64,000 nt of DNA from Plotosus lineatus (taxonomy: Eukaryota; Chordata; Actinopteri; Siluriformes; Plotosidae), in contig CM045745.1 in assembly GCA_024760905.1 (NCBI GenBank), forward strand, positions 15,878,782 to 15,942,781. Direction: 5' to 3'. Under the pieces are notes generated by a model that saw only the letters and a list, made by a program, of their open reading frames with translations, was not told the DNA's origin and ran no database searches. Both the position numbers and the translations under genes were made by a program. Positions 23,334-34,434 of the stretch are shown in pieces. Position 1 is the first letter of the stretch; every line of letters starts with the position of its first letter.

Positions 23334-23788
23334 GCAAACACGGCATTCAAAAATTCAAACAATGCGCGAGTTGCTCTCTCATTGGCTGCCTCCCAACATC
23401 CCGCCCCACTGACCTCCCATTGGCCAGGAGGGAGCGGACCTGTCCCCATACTTCCTGTACCCATACTTCCTGTTTGTCACACGCGTGGTTTCCACCTTAA
23501 AGTGGAAATACAGTGACGGAGGCGATTATTTTGGAACGATATTGAAGCAGAAGGATCATGAAAACAGAGCGCTCTGTGGGACAAGACCTTCGATCTCGCG
23601 AGGAAGCAAGTTAATATTGAATCAGGACCTCTGATCTTTCAAACAGGTACTGCAATTCCGCTTTAAATACAACATCCCGTCCATTTAAACATTTAAATAG
23701 AATTGCTCCGTCCCATGTGTGTGTCCGTCTGCGTGTTGCATGTGGGCGGAGCCCGCATTCAGCAAAACACACCAGAGAGAGAGCGTTT

Positions 23789-23789
<1 letters not shown>

Positions 23790-23850
<61 letters not shown>

Positions 23851-23918
23851 CGAGAGAGAGAGAAAGAGAGAAAGAGAGACAGAGAGAGAGAGACAGAGAG
23901 AGATAGAGAGAGACAGTG

Positions 23919-23961
<43 letters not shown>

Positions 23962-23985
23962 TGTGTGTGTGTGTGTGAGAGATAG

Positions 23986-24020
<35 letters not shown>

Positions 24021-24070
24021 AAGAGAGACAGAGAGAGAGAGACAGAGAGAGATAGAGAGAGAGACAGTGT

Positions 24071-24099
<29 letters not shown>
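23790..24099. repeat. Compound GT/GA array, duplicated
   Basis: Two successive GT-then-GA blocks (about 23790-23915 and 23920-24065) separated by CAGTGTT, then a third GT block. The repetition suggests a tandem duplication of the whole block. Confidence 0.93.
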
Positions 24100-24103
<4 letters not shown>

Positions 24104-25057
24104 ATTAATAAAAAATGTTCAATAATGGTTTATTTAATAATATGTTAATAAAATGTTTAAATGGTTTAATAAATAATTTTCTTTTACTTTAACACACATT
24201 TCATATAAAATTGTTGTACTTTGATCATTTTTAAAGGGTTTATGGGGTAGTCTTGGGAGCCTTGGAACGAATCATGCGTTTTACATGTAAAATGTGCCTC
24301 TACTTACGAAAACTCCAGGCTACGAAAACCGCTCTGGAACAGATTAATTTCATAAGTAGAGGGCCGACTGTACATGTATATAATATTTAAATATACGATT
24401 TTGTGTCTAAAATTTGATATTTTTTTCACATCGGCATATAATATAGAGATCGGCAGGGAAAAAAAATAAATTGAAAAAGTTAAAAATTAATTTTTAGTGG
24501 CACTTTTGCTTGCGGTTCGGCGGATATGTCAACCAGATAATATAAAATGAGCGGCCTAAACCAGCGGACCGCGCGCACACTAATAATATTAAGGAATTTT
24601 GTGCATCTTTACTCAACACCACTTCATATTTTCCACAAGTCTTTCTCATCTATTTACTTCAATGAAAACACTACAAAAATGCGTGTTGGGATTGTATTGG
24701 TTTCTTTTGCCTCGGTAGTCATCATGAGTGATTCTTTTGAACACGTGAGTCATTATTAGCTGCTCTGATTAGTGTAATATGGCACAGATGTTTATCATTC
24801 TCCTATAAAGTCTAAAGCAGACATGCTCATTACTGAGTAATACTGGGAACAGTGGCTGAGTCACATTCATCTTCTCATGTAAATAAAACCTGGACATTTC
24901 CCGGGAGTTTAAAATCTTGAAATCCCGAAGCATGGGAAAATGTTGCCAAACCAAAGTGCAGTATTGTGAGTCAATTGAACATGTTTAGTGGAGTGTTGGT
25001 ACATTCATAAAACATGACGGATCAGTCTATTATTCAGCATCCAATTTAACATTCATT

Positions 25058-25405
25058 TTCTGAACTGCTAAATCCGAATTAGGGTCGCGCGGGGGGCGGG
25101 GGAGGGGCCTGGTACCCATCTCAGCCGAGTCTGGGCGAGGGCAGACTATACCCTGGGTAGTTGACCAGGCCATCGCAGGGCAGAAACATGCTGACGGATA
25201 TGCAGCTACTCTTGATGAAAGTCAGCAATGGTTCCTTTACATGAACCTCACCACAGACAGTGAGAGACACGGTTGGCCTTTGATAACCCAGTTAGCTGCA
25301 CTGGAGGGACAGCAGTGACAACCGTTCAACAGTGGGGCTCGAACCCCCAACCTTAGGATTGGTAATCCAGCACCTTTACCACCAGGCCACCACGGCCTCC
25401 GGTTT
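25058..25405 (-). mobile_element. SINE-1 copy, ATGAATGA-type tail
   Basis: Head at the right end (rc of GGGGCTCGAACCCCCAACCT and CCAGGCCACCACGGCC), SINE-1 body in the middle, and the second tail type at the left (rc of CTGAACTGCTAAATCCGAAT). Confidence 0.85.
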
Positions 25406-25520
25406 AATATACAGTACTTTAAATTAAGTTTATATGAAACATGAGACTTAATTAATTTAATGGTCATTATAAATACACATAAATTTCTCTCTTTAAGATG
25501 CTAGCCACTGAATATGTACA

Positions 25521-25523
<3 letters not shown>

Positions 25524-25579
<56 letters not shown>
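25524..25579. repeat. GA microsatellite
   Basis: GA dinucleotides with one AA interruption. Confidence 0.95.
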
Positions 25580-25583
<4 letters not shown>

Positions 25584-26398
25584 GAGAGTATGTGGTTCAT
25601 AGCTACACGTTGTACTAGAAAAGTCTGAGTTCATGCACAGACTTGATCAGAGTGAGACTCCCCTGTTCACTGGCACTGTGCCAGTTGTGAAGGGTGTGAA
25701 ACAAGTTTTGCCTTTGTTTTGGTTTTTTTTTGTTTTGTTTTTTTCCAAGAGGTCATGACACAAATATCGGAATCTGGATTATCAATTCGTTTAAAAGCAT
25801 TCCACAAATTGAAACACTTCCTCCATGTTTGGGTGTGTGTTCACCTTAAAGCAACATGAGCTGATCATGAGGATTATAGATTATCTGCTATCAACAGGAT
25901 CCAAAAAAAAAAAAAAAAAAAAAAAGATATAACGGATCAGAAAATACAAAATCACACCAGTCGTTTGGTACCACGGCTCGTGTATCCAGTGTAAGATTCC
26001 TGAGCTGTAGTCCTATTCACCTGCTCAACTACTATAACCTCCACAACTGATACCTGTGGTTCTGCTGATCCAGCCAAGCAAGCTCAATTCTAACACTCAG
26101 CGACCAATCAATTCTGGAAAAAAAAATACTTAGTTTTCTGTATTAAACTGACATAATTCTTATAGTATTTCTTTGCTCATTTGAAAGAGCCATTCATTAA
26201 TTTTATCAGAACTATTTTTCTGGTGTGATGTATTGCTGTAACTGAGCTGGATATCTGAGACACTATTGCATAACTTGTTGGATGCAAAAGTAATAAACTC
26301 TATCAACACTGAACAATATAACTCAAGCAGTGACGCTCCAAATCAAACCACTCCATCAACTGTCACTAGATCATAATATCAATTCATAAATCATATAT

Positions 26399-26448
<50 letters not shown>

Positions 26449-26464
26449 TGTATATAAACAGAAT

Positions 26465-27119
26465 ACATGTGTGTGAATGAGAAGGACCCAAGAGGAACGG
26501 TGAGGTTACAGGGGGCAGAGATGAAGAAGGTGGAGGATTTTAAGTACTTCAGCTCAACAATCCAGAGCAATGGAGAGTGTGGAAAAGAGGTGAAGAAGCG
26601 CGCGCAGGCAGGTTGGAATGGTTGGAGAAAAGTGTCCGGTGTGATGTGTGATAAGAGGGTATTGAATGGAAAAGTGTACAAGACGGTGTTGAGGCCAGCG
26701 ATGTTGTATGGTTTAAAAACAGTAGCACTGAGGAAAAGACAGGAGGCAGAGTTGGAGGTAGCAGAGATGAAAATGTTGAGGTTTTCTTTGGGAGTAACGA
26801 GGATGGATAGGATCAGGAATGAGTACATCAGAGGGACAGCACATGTAAGAGGTTTTGGAGACAAAGTCAGAGAGGCTAGATTGAGATGGTTTGGACATGT
26901 ACAGAGGAGGGATAGTGAGTATATTGGTAGTAGGATGCTGAGGTTGGAACTACCAGGCAAAAGGCCTAGAGGAAGACCAAAGAGACGATTCATGGATGTG
27001 GTGAAGGAGGACATGAAGGTAGTTGGTGTAAGAGAAGAAGATGCAGAGGATAGGGTGCGATGGAGGCAGATCAGTCACTGTGGCGACCCCTGAAGGGAAC
27101 AGCCGAAAGAAAAAGAAGA
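26465..27119 (+). mobile_element. 5'-truncated RTE LINE fragment (3' 650 bp)
   Basis: Encodes the C-terminal RTE segment (ECGKEVKKRAQAGWNGWRKV, LRFSLGVTRMDRIRNEYIRG, FGHVQRRDSEYIG, RRFMDVVKEDMKVVGVREED) and runs into the intact 3' tail CTGTGGCGACCCCTGAAGGG, then AGCCGAAAGAAAAAGAAGAA and an AT array. Open for 208 codons but lacking the catalytic core. Compared with the 49372-52378 copy it has a small internal deletion around DKRVLNGKVYK. Confidence 0.88.
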
Positions 27120-27152
<33 letters not shown>

Positions 27153-27235
27153 ACATACACTCATACAGTAGTTGTGTTCGAAATAATAGCAGTGTCTTTA
27201 AATAAACTCAAAATCTTCATAATAGCTTTTATTTT

Positions 27236-27565
27236 ATTCATTCATTTTCTGAACTGCTTAATCCTAATTATGGTCATGGGAAGGCTGGCGCCCAGCTCAG
27301 CTGACTCTGGGCTAGGTCACAGTACACCCTGGACAGTTTGCCAGGCCATTTCGGGGTAGAAACACTCTGACACTACTCTTTATGAAAGTCAGCAATGGTT
27401 CTTTTACAGCCTCTCACCGGAGACATTGAGCGACATGGCCGGCCTTTGATTACCCAGTTAGCTACACTGGGGGGAGACAGTGACAACCATTGAGAGTGGG
27501 GCTTGAACCCCCAACCTTGGGATCAGCGATCCAACACCTTTACCACCAGGCCAGCACTGCCTGTC
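27236..27565 (-). mobile_element. SINE-1 copy, ATGAATGA-type tail
   Basis: Same layout as the copy at 25058-25405, with small deletions in the body. It is inserted near the left end of the Tc1-like element 27166-28835. Confidence 0.85.
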
Positions 27566-28282
27566 TTTTATTTTATACCTATATAATTTTTATTAAATAA
27601 ATTGAGGATAAGTGAATATTATACTGTTCAATAAGAGCAGTGTATGTTTTATTCTCTATAAACTCATTCAGTGTATAAACTGAGAAAAATGTTAGATTTT
27701 GCTTTCATTTGAATCACTGAACTAATATTTAATTGTATAAACACTGTTTCTGGGAACTGCTGCACATCTGTGTTGCACGGACTCGACCAACTTCAGACAC
27801 CTGTGGACAGGTTTTCCAGCCCAGGATTATTGGATTACATTCCACAGTTCTTCTGTATTTCTTGGTTTTGCCTCAGAAACTGAATTTTTGATGTCACCTC
27901 ACAAGTTTTCTATTGGATTAAGGTCCAGGGATCAGGCCGCCACTCCAGAACGTCAATCGTGTTGGTCTGTAACCAAGATGTTGCCGTTTACTGGTGTGTT
28001 TGGGGCTGTTGTCTGGTTGGAACCCATTTCAAGGGCATTTTTTCTTCAACATAAGGCAACACGACCTCTTCAATATTCTGAAGTATTCAAACTGATCCAT
28101 AATCACTTGGTATGCGATAAATAGGCCCGACACCGTAGTATGAGAAACTTCCCCATATCATGATGCTTGTGCCACCAGGATTCACTGTCTTCACAGTGCA
28201 CTGTGGCTTGCATTCAGTGTTTGGGGCTCGTCTGACAAACTGTCTCCGTCCACTAGACCCAAAACAGAATCATTTTATTTTT

Positions 28283-28621
28283 TCATAATGCTGTGCCGTT
28301 TCCCTTTAGACTAGTCAATGTGTCTTTGGAAAATTGTAACCTTTTCAGCACATCTTTTTTCAGCAGTGGGACTTTGCAGGTTCTTCTTGCCGATAGCTCA
28401 GCTTCACGTCGGCGTTTTCTACTTGTAACAGGAATCACAGGTAACTTTAGACCTTGTTTGAGCTTCCTGGAGCTAATTGGTGGCTGAATCCTTTGCCATT
28501 GTGGCTCTTCTTCGATCCATTCGAATGGTAGTTTTTCACCTCCTTCAACGTTTTTCAGCTTTTGATTGCATTTTAAAGCATTTGGGATCATTGTAGCTGT
28601 GCAGCCCATCATTTTCTGCAC
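28283..28621 (-). pseudogene. Tc1-like transposase fragment
   Basis: The longest open piece of the decayed transposase (112 codons), containing RKRRREAELSARRTCKVPLL and LKRLQFSKDTL. It lies upstream of the VNPGGTSIMIWGSFS catalytic segment, which is in a neighbouring frame. It has no catalytic triad of its own. Confidence 0.75.
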
Positions 28622-29327
28622 TTTATATGTTTTCGCCTCTTCAATTAACTTTTAAATTGAGGTACGCTGCTCTTCTGAACAATGTCTGGAACGACCCATT
28701 TTCGGACAGAATTTCAGAGGGAACTGTTCGATCACCAGTAGGTACAATATTTTCTGCCTTCCTTCCTTAAATAAGAACAATAATTGGCACCAGTTTTTCA
28801 AAGAACTCTACACTGCTATTATTTTGAACACGTCCCTTTCAATTAGTGATCCAGTTACGCAGAATCAGCAGTCTGTGTGTCATGTATGTTTGGTCTGTTT
28901 TATTCTATTACTCTACTACACCGGCTAGTGAAGTACTTGCCATGTCGAAGTAAGGACAACTGGTTTCGCCTGAACAGCATGGCTGTGCCGGTCTTGATGA
29001 TGGACAGAATACCTCATGTTCACTGTTTATTAAATTTTAATTTATTATTTTATCAATGAAATTATCAAACACCCTGTTTGTTCATGTCTGGTAAAATAGA
29101 CTTAATTTCGAGGATTTTAGAAAAACAACTGCTATAAGACTTTTAGTAAATGATTTTATTATCACATAGGCATACAGTCATTTACAATACAAATTTCGCA
29201 AAAAAAAAAAAAAATGAATTTTTCAACTTTTTTAATGTAGTTCACCTTTAGCACTGGTAAAGTTGACACCATGCACCTCTGACCTTTTACTACCAATGTA
29301 GTTTTATTCTTTCTGATAGATAGAGGT

Positions 29328-30506
29328 CCCCGTATTTTCACAAACATAAGGTGCACATAAAAGCCTTCAATCGTCAAAAAAGCTGCCGTGCGCCTTATAA
29401 TCTGGTGCGCCTTGTGTGTGGATTCTGCCTCGGCTCCATCTCAATGACACCGTCAAAACCCAAGTGAAGCAAACTAATTCAGAGCTACCATCATTCCAGG
29501 GCAGTGGTGGCCTAGCGGTATAGGCACTGGATCGCTGATCCTAAGGTTGGGGGTTCAAGTCCCACTCTCCACAAGGTTACCCCCCCCCCCCCCCCCCAGT
29601 GCGGCCAACTGGGTTATCAAAGGCCAGCCATGTCTCTCACTGTCTATGGTGTGAGGCATGTAAAAGAACCATTGCTGACTTTTGACAAGAGTAGTTGCAT
29701 AGCTGTCAGCATGTTTCAGCCCTGTGATGGCCTGGTGAGCTGTCTAGGGTGTACTCTGCCCTCGCCTGGAGTCTGCTGGGATGGGCACCAGTCTCTCCAT
29801 GACTCTAATTAGGATTAAGCAGTCACAGAGAATGAACTGAACCATCATGCCGGTGGATTAACCAAAGAACTTAAACCGTTAGATATTGGTGTCAACAGGT
29901 CTTAAGTTAGAGTGATCCGGGCTTTATGTCCAAATGCAGGGATAAAGTGTTGCTACAGATGTCCTCCTGAGACCTTGGATTAACCTTCTTGAATTTAAAG
30001 GTACACTGATACAGTACCTTAAGAGGATTGACCACCATTCTGTATTCTGTAATGAACACAATACTAATGCGCTGTCTCTTTAAGGGGGCGTGGCTGAGTG
30101 ATGGTCATGACTCAGGAAGACTTCTAATCTCAGTCTCTTTTGCTCTGCCTCCATGTGCAAGGTAATATAGATAAAATATAATAATATAATAATAAAAATA
30201 ATAGAGGGATTCGTGCTTTATGTTCCACTCACACAACTGTTAAACTCAGACACTGAAGCTGAAGCATTTGACGCATTTGTGGCAGAAAAATGAACTGAAA
30301 ATTGAGTTTATTATTTTACATTTTGTGTGTTACAGCTGAACAATGTTGAGAGTTGTTATGACCGAGTTGAATCAAGTTTGACTTATCTGACTTTTGTTTC
30401 GTTTAATGCGCCTTATAATCCGGTGCGCCTTGTGGTGTTGGGGCCCACCATTCACTGGTGTTTGCGCCTTATAGTCTGATGCGTCTTATGGTTGTGAAAA
30501 TACAGT
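29328..30506. mobile_element. pogo/Tc1-like element with GCGCCTTATAATC repeats, SINE-1 inside
   Basis: The ends read GTATTTTCACAAACATAAGG and rc CTTATGGTTGTGAAAATAC. Inside each end are GTGCGCCTTATAATCTGGTG and ATGCGCCTTATAATCCGGTG. This CCTTATAGTCCGGTGCG pattern is familiar from pogo-like transposons. No transposase was read. A SINE-1 (29495-29845) interrupts it. Confidence 0.7.
29495..29845 (+). mobile_element. SINE-1, full length, ATGAATGA-type tail
   Basis: Head GGTGGCCTAGCGGTATAGGC with B box GGTTCAAGTCC, a C-run, the standard SINE-1 body, then a different tail (CCTGTGATGGCCTGGTGAGC, GGTGTACTCTGCCCTCGCCT, ACTCTAATTAGGATTAAGCA). Short flanking repeats ACCATCAT (29487-29494 and 29841-29848) may be the target-site duplication. 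It sits inside the pogo-like element 29328-30506. Confidence 0.85.
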
Positions 30507-30799
30507 GATTTGTTTTTTCCACAAGAGACTTCTTTAAGCAGTCAGTGTAATACGATGAAGCATATTTCTACATTACTATGAAATGACCAAAAGAACAGAG
30601 AGAGAGAGAGAGAGAGAGCTATTAATTTTAGACATTTAAATTGGCAAAATATGTATCCATTAATAATCTGTGTTGTTTATCCATTAGGCTTGCAGGGAAG
30701 ACCAAGTCAAGACCAATGCAAATACAACCATTCACACTTATAATCACATCATTTATAAAGTTAGTGGAGTCAGTTGTGTTGACGTCAATTGCATATCTT

Positions 30800-30885
30800 T
30801 GTACTTCAGGAGGAAACCAGAGTATCTGGAGGAAATCCACACAAGCACAGAGAGAAGATGCAAACTCCACACAGAAAGGTAAGGT
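30800..30885 (-). mobile_element. SINE-2 fragment
   Basis: rc of GGAGGAAACCAGAGTATCTG, GAGGAAATCCACACAAGCAC and GATGCAAACTCCACACAGAA. Confidence 0.6.
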
Positions 30886-31265
30886 AGTCTGTTGGGCTTT
30901 TACACCCGAACCTAGCAGCTCATCAGGCCGGTGCTTATTCCTGATTTCCGTAGCATGAAGCTACCAGGAGTTCAACTCCTCCTGGATGGGACGCTTTATA
31001 TTTTATATTTATTTATATTTCTTTACTGGTAGCCATTTATACTGCTGGGTGGACAGAGGCACACTTGTGGTTAAGACCTTGCCCAGAGGTCTTGGCACAG
31101 TGGGGGTCTAACTGGGATTCAATCACACAACATGAGCCCAGCGCCCTAACCACTACCAACTGGCTCCAGTCACATCACACAGAAAAGCGAATGGCTTAAT
31201 CGCAGGGAGTTTGTCACCCATTTCAGCCAACTCAGGGTGGAGGCAGAGCACACCCTGGAAAAACA

Positions 31266-31731
31266 TTTCTTTGGCAGATTTCTCACTTTACAATCCACGG
31301 TTAATTGGGACCGAGATTCCCCCACAATCATCGAATTCTGCAAAGTAGGATCAACCCCCCCGACTAATGTATACGTATATGTATGTGTATGTATACAATG
31401 CTCATAATAACAATTAAACATTAAAAAATAATGCATAAGATGTAAATAAAATGTAAATATACACACAGACAGACACACGCACGGACACAGATGTGCGTAC
31501 AGATGCGCACCTCACAAAAAATGTAAGTAGTTTTAATGGGGGGTTTTGGGTTGGGTTTTTTGAGGGGGGGGCGGATTTTGCATAATTGGCCTTGTTTGTG
31601 GCATTTTGTCTGAACCTTTCCCCCCTATTCTTCCTTAATTGCCTTATTTTTTAATTCGATGAATGTTTAAAAAAAAAATGCGATGCACTGAAGCCGCATG
31701 AATTGAAGTGCGAAGTAGCGAGGGATCCCTG
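31266..31731. mobile_element. Tigger-like MITE, second family, left end damaged
   Basis: The right TIR reads GCGAGGGATCCCTG with TA following. The left end is replaced by a SINE tail fragment (31190-31265). Confidence 0.75.
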
Positions 31732-31802
31732 TACCACTTTGTTTCGGTTCATCAATAGCCACAAATTGTCTAAATTGCCCTTTCAGAATTCTATGTGTAT
31801 AG

Positions 31803-32150
31803 AATACATTCATTCATTCATTTTCTGAACAACTTAATCCTAATTAGGGTCGCAGGTCGGCTGACGCACATCTCAGCCGACTACGTGAGAGGACAGAGTA
31901 CACCCTGGACAGATCGCCAGGCCATCGCAGGGCAGAAACATGCTGACGGCTATGCAGCCCATCTTGACAAAAGTCAGCAGTGGTTCCTTTACAGCCTCAC
32001 ACCATAGACAGTGAGAAACTTGGCCGGCCTTTGATAACCCAGTGAGCTGCACCGGGGGGACAGCAGTGACAACCGCTGACAGTTGGGTTTGAACCCCAAA
32101 CCTCCGGATTGGTAATCCAGCATCTTACCACCAGGCCAGCACTGCCCTTA
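31803..32150 (-). mobile_element. SINE-1 copy, ATGAATGA-type tail
   Basis: Tail (ATTCATTCATTCATTTTCTG) at left, SINE-1 body, and tRNA-like head at right (rc reads GGGCAGTGCTGGCCTGGTGG and GGTTCAAACCC). Confidence 0.85.
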
Positions 32151-32458
32151 TCTGTTTCGTATGTTGGCTTTATAGCATGAGGGTCACACATCAAACCTTT
32201 TGTTGTTGTTGTGAAGGCTCTTTGCCATAATTATTAAGGCCTCATTTATTTAACTTCACAGGCATTCACCATGGCAGCACACTTGACTTTTCCAGCTTCG
32301 CCTCTTGTTCACATTTGCGTAATTGTGTTTATGGAGTGGTTCAGGGAAATGGTTTTATATTGGCTACACCACTTAACCAATCGATGTGGTAAAGAGCATT
32401 ATCCTGCAAACAAATCTAGATAAATACATGTACACTATTATTACACTGTAGAGTTTGA

Positions 32459-32780
32459 GGGTGGCACGGCGGCATAGTTTTTATCACATTCATCTCACAC
32501 TCAGAAGCTTCTAGGTTCAAGTCCTGGGCTCAGGTGTTTCTGTTGCATGCTATTCAAATGTTTATGTGGGTTTACACCTGGAACTCTAGTTTCTTTCATT
32601 TGCGTCTCAAGATATGCACACTACACTAATTGGCTGGTTCAAATTGCCAATAGGTGTGAGAGTGAATGATTATGTGTTGCGCTGCAATGCTCTGGTGAAC
32701 TTTTTCGGGTGTACCCTTGCCTTCAGCCCGTGTTTGCTGTGATAGAATCCAGACTCGCGATGCTCCTAATAGTAGGACAT
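32459..32780 (+). mobile_element. SINE-2 copy, diverged
   Basis: GGGTGGCACGGCGGCATAGT head, GGTTCAAGTCCTGGGCTCAG, GTGGGTTTACACCTGGAACT, body ACACTAATTGGCTGGTTCAA and a tail running into the GAGT repeat at 32777. Confidence 0.75.
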
Positions 32781-33030
32781 AGTGAGTGAGTGAGTGATAG
32801 AATGAGTGAGTGAGTGAGTGAGAGAGTGAGTGAGAGAATGAGCAAGTGAGTGAGAGAGTGAGAGAGAATGAGTGAGTGAGAGAGTGAGTGAGAGAGTGAT
32901 TGATTGATTGAGTGAGTGAGTGAGTGAATGAGAGAATGAGTGAGAGAATGAGCAAGTGAGTGAGAGAGTGAGAGAGAGAGTGTGAGAGAGTGAGAGAGAG
33001 AGAATGAGTGAGTGAGAGAGTGAGTGAGAG
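32777..33030. repeat. GAGT/GAGA repeat array
   Basis: Follows the tail of a SINE-2 (32459-32780), whose GTGAGTGAGTGAGT terminus probably seeded it. Confidence 0.9.
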
Positions 33031-33294
33031 TAGAATTTGGCCTTATAATGGTAAAATAATGCAAATGTGTGACTCCACAGTACGATAATAACGAACTCAT
33101 CCTGTATCTATTTGTTTATATTATGTGAAGTATAAAAACATCGATCTGTGTGATGTCATCAGTGTACTGCAACAACATGAAAAAAGAAACAGAATGGGGA
33201 TCTGAGGCATCATACTCTATGTCGGCTCTTTTAAAAACACAAAATGCGACTTATTCTTGAATATCCGTGAAATGTTTTATTAATATATAACAAC

Positions 33295-33455
33295 AGAGGG
33301 TCACAGTCACCTCACAGTCAGAAGGTCCTGGGTTCGGGTCGTATGGAAAACGAGGCCATTTCTGTCTGGACTTTAAACGTTCTCACCGTGCTTGTGTGGG
33401 TTTCCTCCGGGTCCTCTTATTTCCTTCCACAGCCCGAAGATATGGATGTGACTGA
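33295..33455 (+). mobile_element. SINE-2 fragment (5' part)
   Basis: CTCACAGTCAGAAGGTCCTG, GGTTCGGGTCG and GTGTGGGTTTCCTCCGGGTC, then divergence after CCCGAAGATATG. Confidence 0.7.
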
Positions 33456-33798
33456 TATGATATTATGATGGATATGAAGCTGATTGACTGCGGCGTGCTG
33501 AGCGACGCTTCATAAGTTAAATACAACACTGCGGCGTCTCTGCAGAAGCGTGATGCCTACAGATCGAGTTAAAGCTTCAGCTTAACAGGAAAGACGAGAA
33601 GAAATAACAGTTGAATAATAACTGCAGGCATTTTCTGTATTTGTACTTTTTTAAGTGATTGAAACCTCGACCTGGAAAATCCTCAAACCTGATACGACCT
33701 TCACTGGGACAAATTTTTTTAAAGGGCGAGAAGAGGACCGGTATGTCAGTTCTGTTCTTCTGTCGTGGCGAGCACAGACATTGCTTTCACACACACAC

Positions 33799-33907
33799 CC
33801 CTCTCTCTCTCTCCTTCTCTCTCTCTCTCTCTCTCTCACGCTCTCTCACTTCCTCTTGCTCTCTTTCACTCTTGCTCTCACTCTCTCGCTCTTTCTCTCT
33901 TGCGCTA

Positions 33908-33943
<36 letters not shown>

Positions 33944-33992
33944 GCTCTTTGTCTCTCTTGCTCTCTCTCTTTTTCTCTTGCTCTCACTCTTG

Positions 33993-34025
<33 letters not shown>

Positions 34026-34360
34026 TCTCACTCTTTCTCTCTTGCTCTCACTTTCTCGCTCTTTATCTCTCTCTCTCTCTCTCTCTTTTTCTCTTGCTCT
34101 CACTCTCTCGCTCTTTCTCTCTTGCTCTCTCTCTCTCTCTCTCTCTCTCACACTATCACTTTCTCGGTCTCTCTCTCGCTTGCTCTCACTCTCTCTCGTT
34201 CTCACTCACACTCTCTGTTGCTCTCTCTCACTCTCTTTTTCTCCCTTGCTCTCACTCTCTCGTGCTCTCTCTCACTCTCTCTTTCTCCCTTGCTCTCACT
34301 CACTCACTCACTCTCTCTCTCTCTTGCTTGCTCTCTCTCTGTCTCGCTCTCTCTCACTTG

Positions 34361-34391
<31 letters not shown>

Positions 34392-34392
34392 G

Positions 34393-34430
<38 letters not shown>
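33799..34430. repeat. CT-rich minisatellite ending in AC repeat
   Basis: About 630 bp of CTCTCT with recurring CTTGCTCTCACTCTCTCGCT units, then AC repeats (34397-34430). The apparent 200-300 codon frames are repeat artefacts. Confidence 0.93.
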
Positions 34431-34433
<3 letters not shown>

Positions 34434-34434
34434 T

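Larger units (their letters stand above)
22667..24370. mobile_element. Diverged Tigger/pogo-like transposon with nested hAT and microsatellites
   Basis: TIRs CAGTCGGCCCTCTACTTACG and rc GTAGAGGGCCGACTG with TA at both edges. The interior is recognisably the same family as the 46058 copy (GCGCCAAACAC, CATTCAAAAATTCAAACAAT, CCCATTGG). It is enlarged by an hAT MITE (22753-23333) and about 300 bp of GT/GA repeats (23790-24099). Confidence 0.85.
27166..28835 (-). mobile_element. Tc1/mariner-like transposon with decayed transposase, SINE-1 inside
   Basis: The inverted ends are GTTGTGTTCGAAATAATAGC and rc GCTATTATTTTGAACACGTC. The minus strand reads LSARRTCKVPLLKKDVLKRL, then SGRRQFVRRAPNTECKPQ, CTVKTVNPGGTSIMIWGSFS and YYGVG, the region around the first catalytic aspartates of Tc1-like transposases. 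Further on, SPDLNPIENLWGD survives only in shifted frames. Stops and frameshifts make it inactive. Confidence 0.85.
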
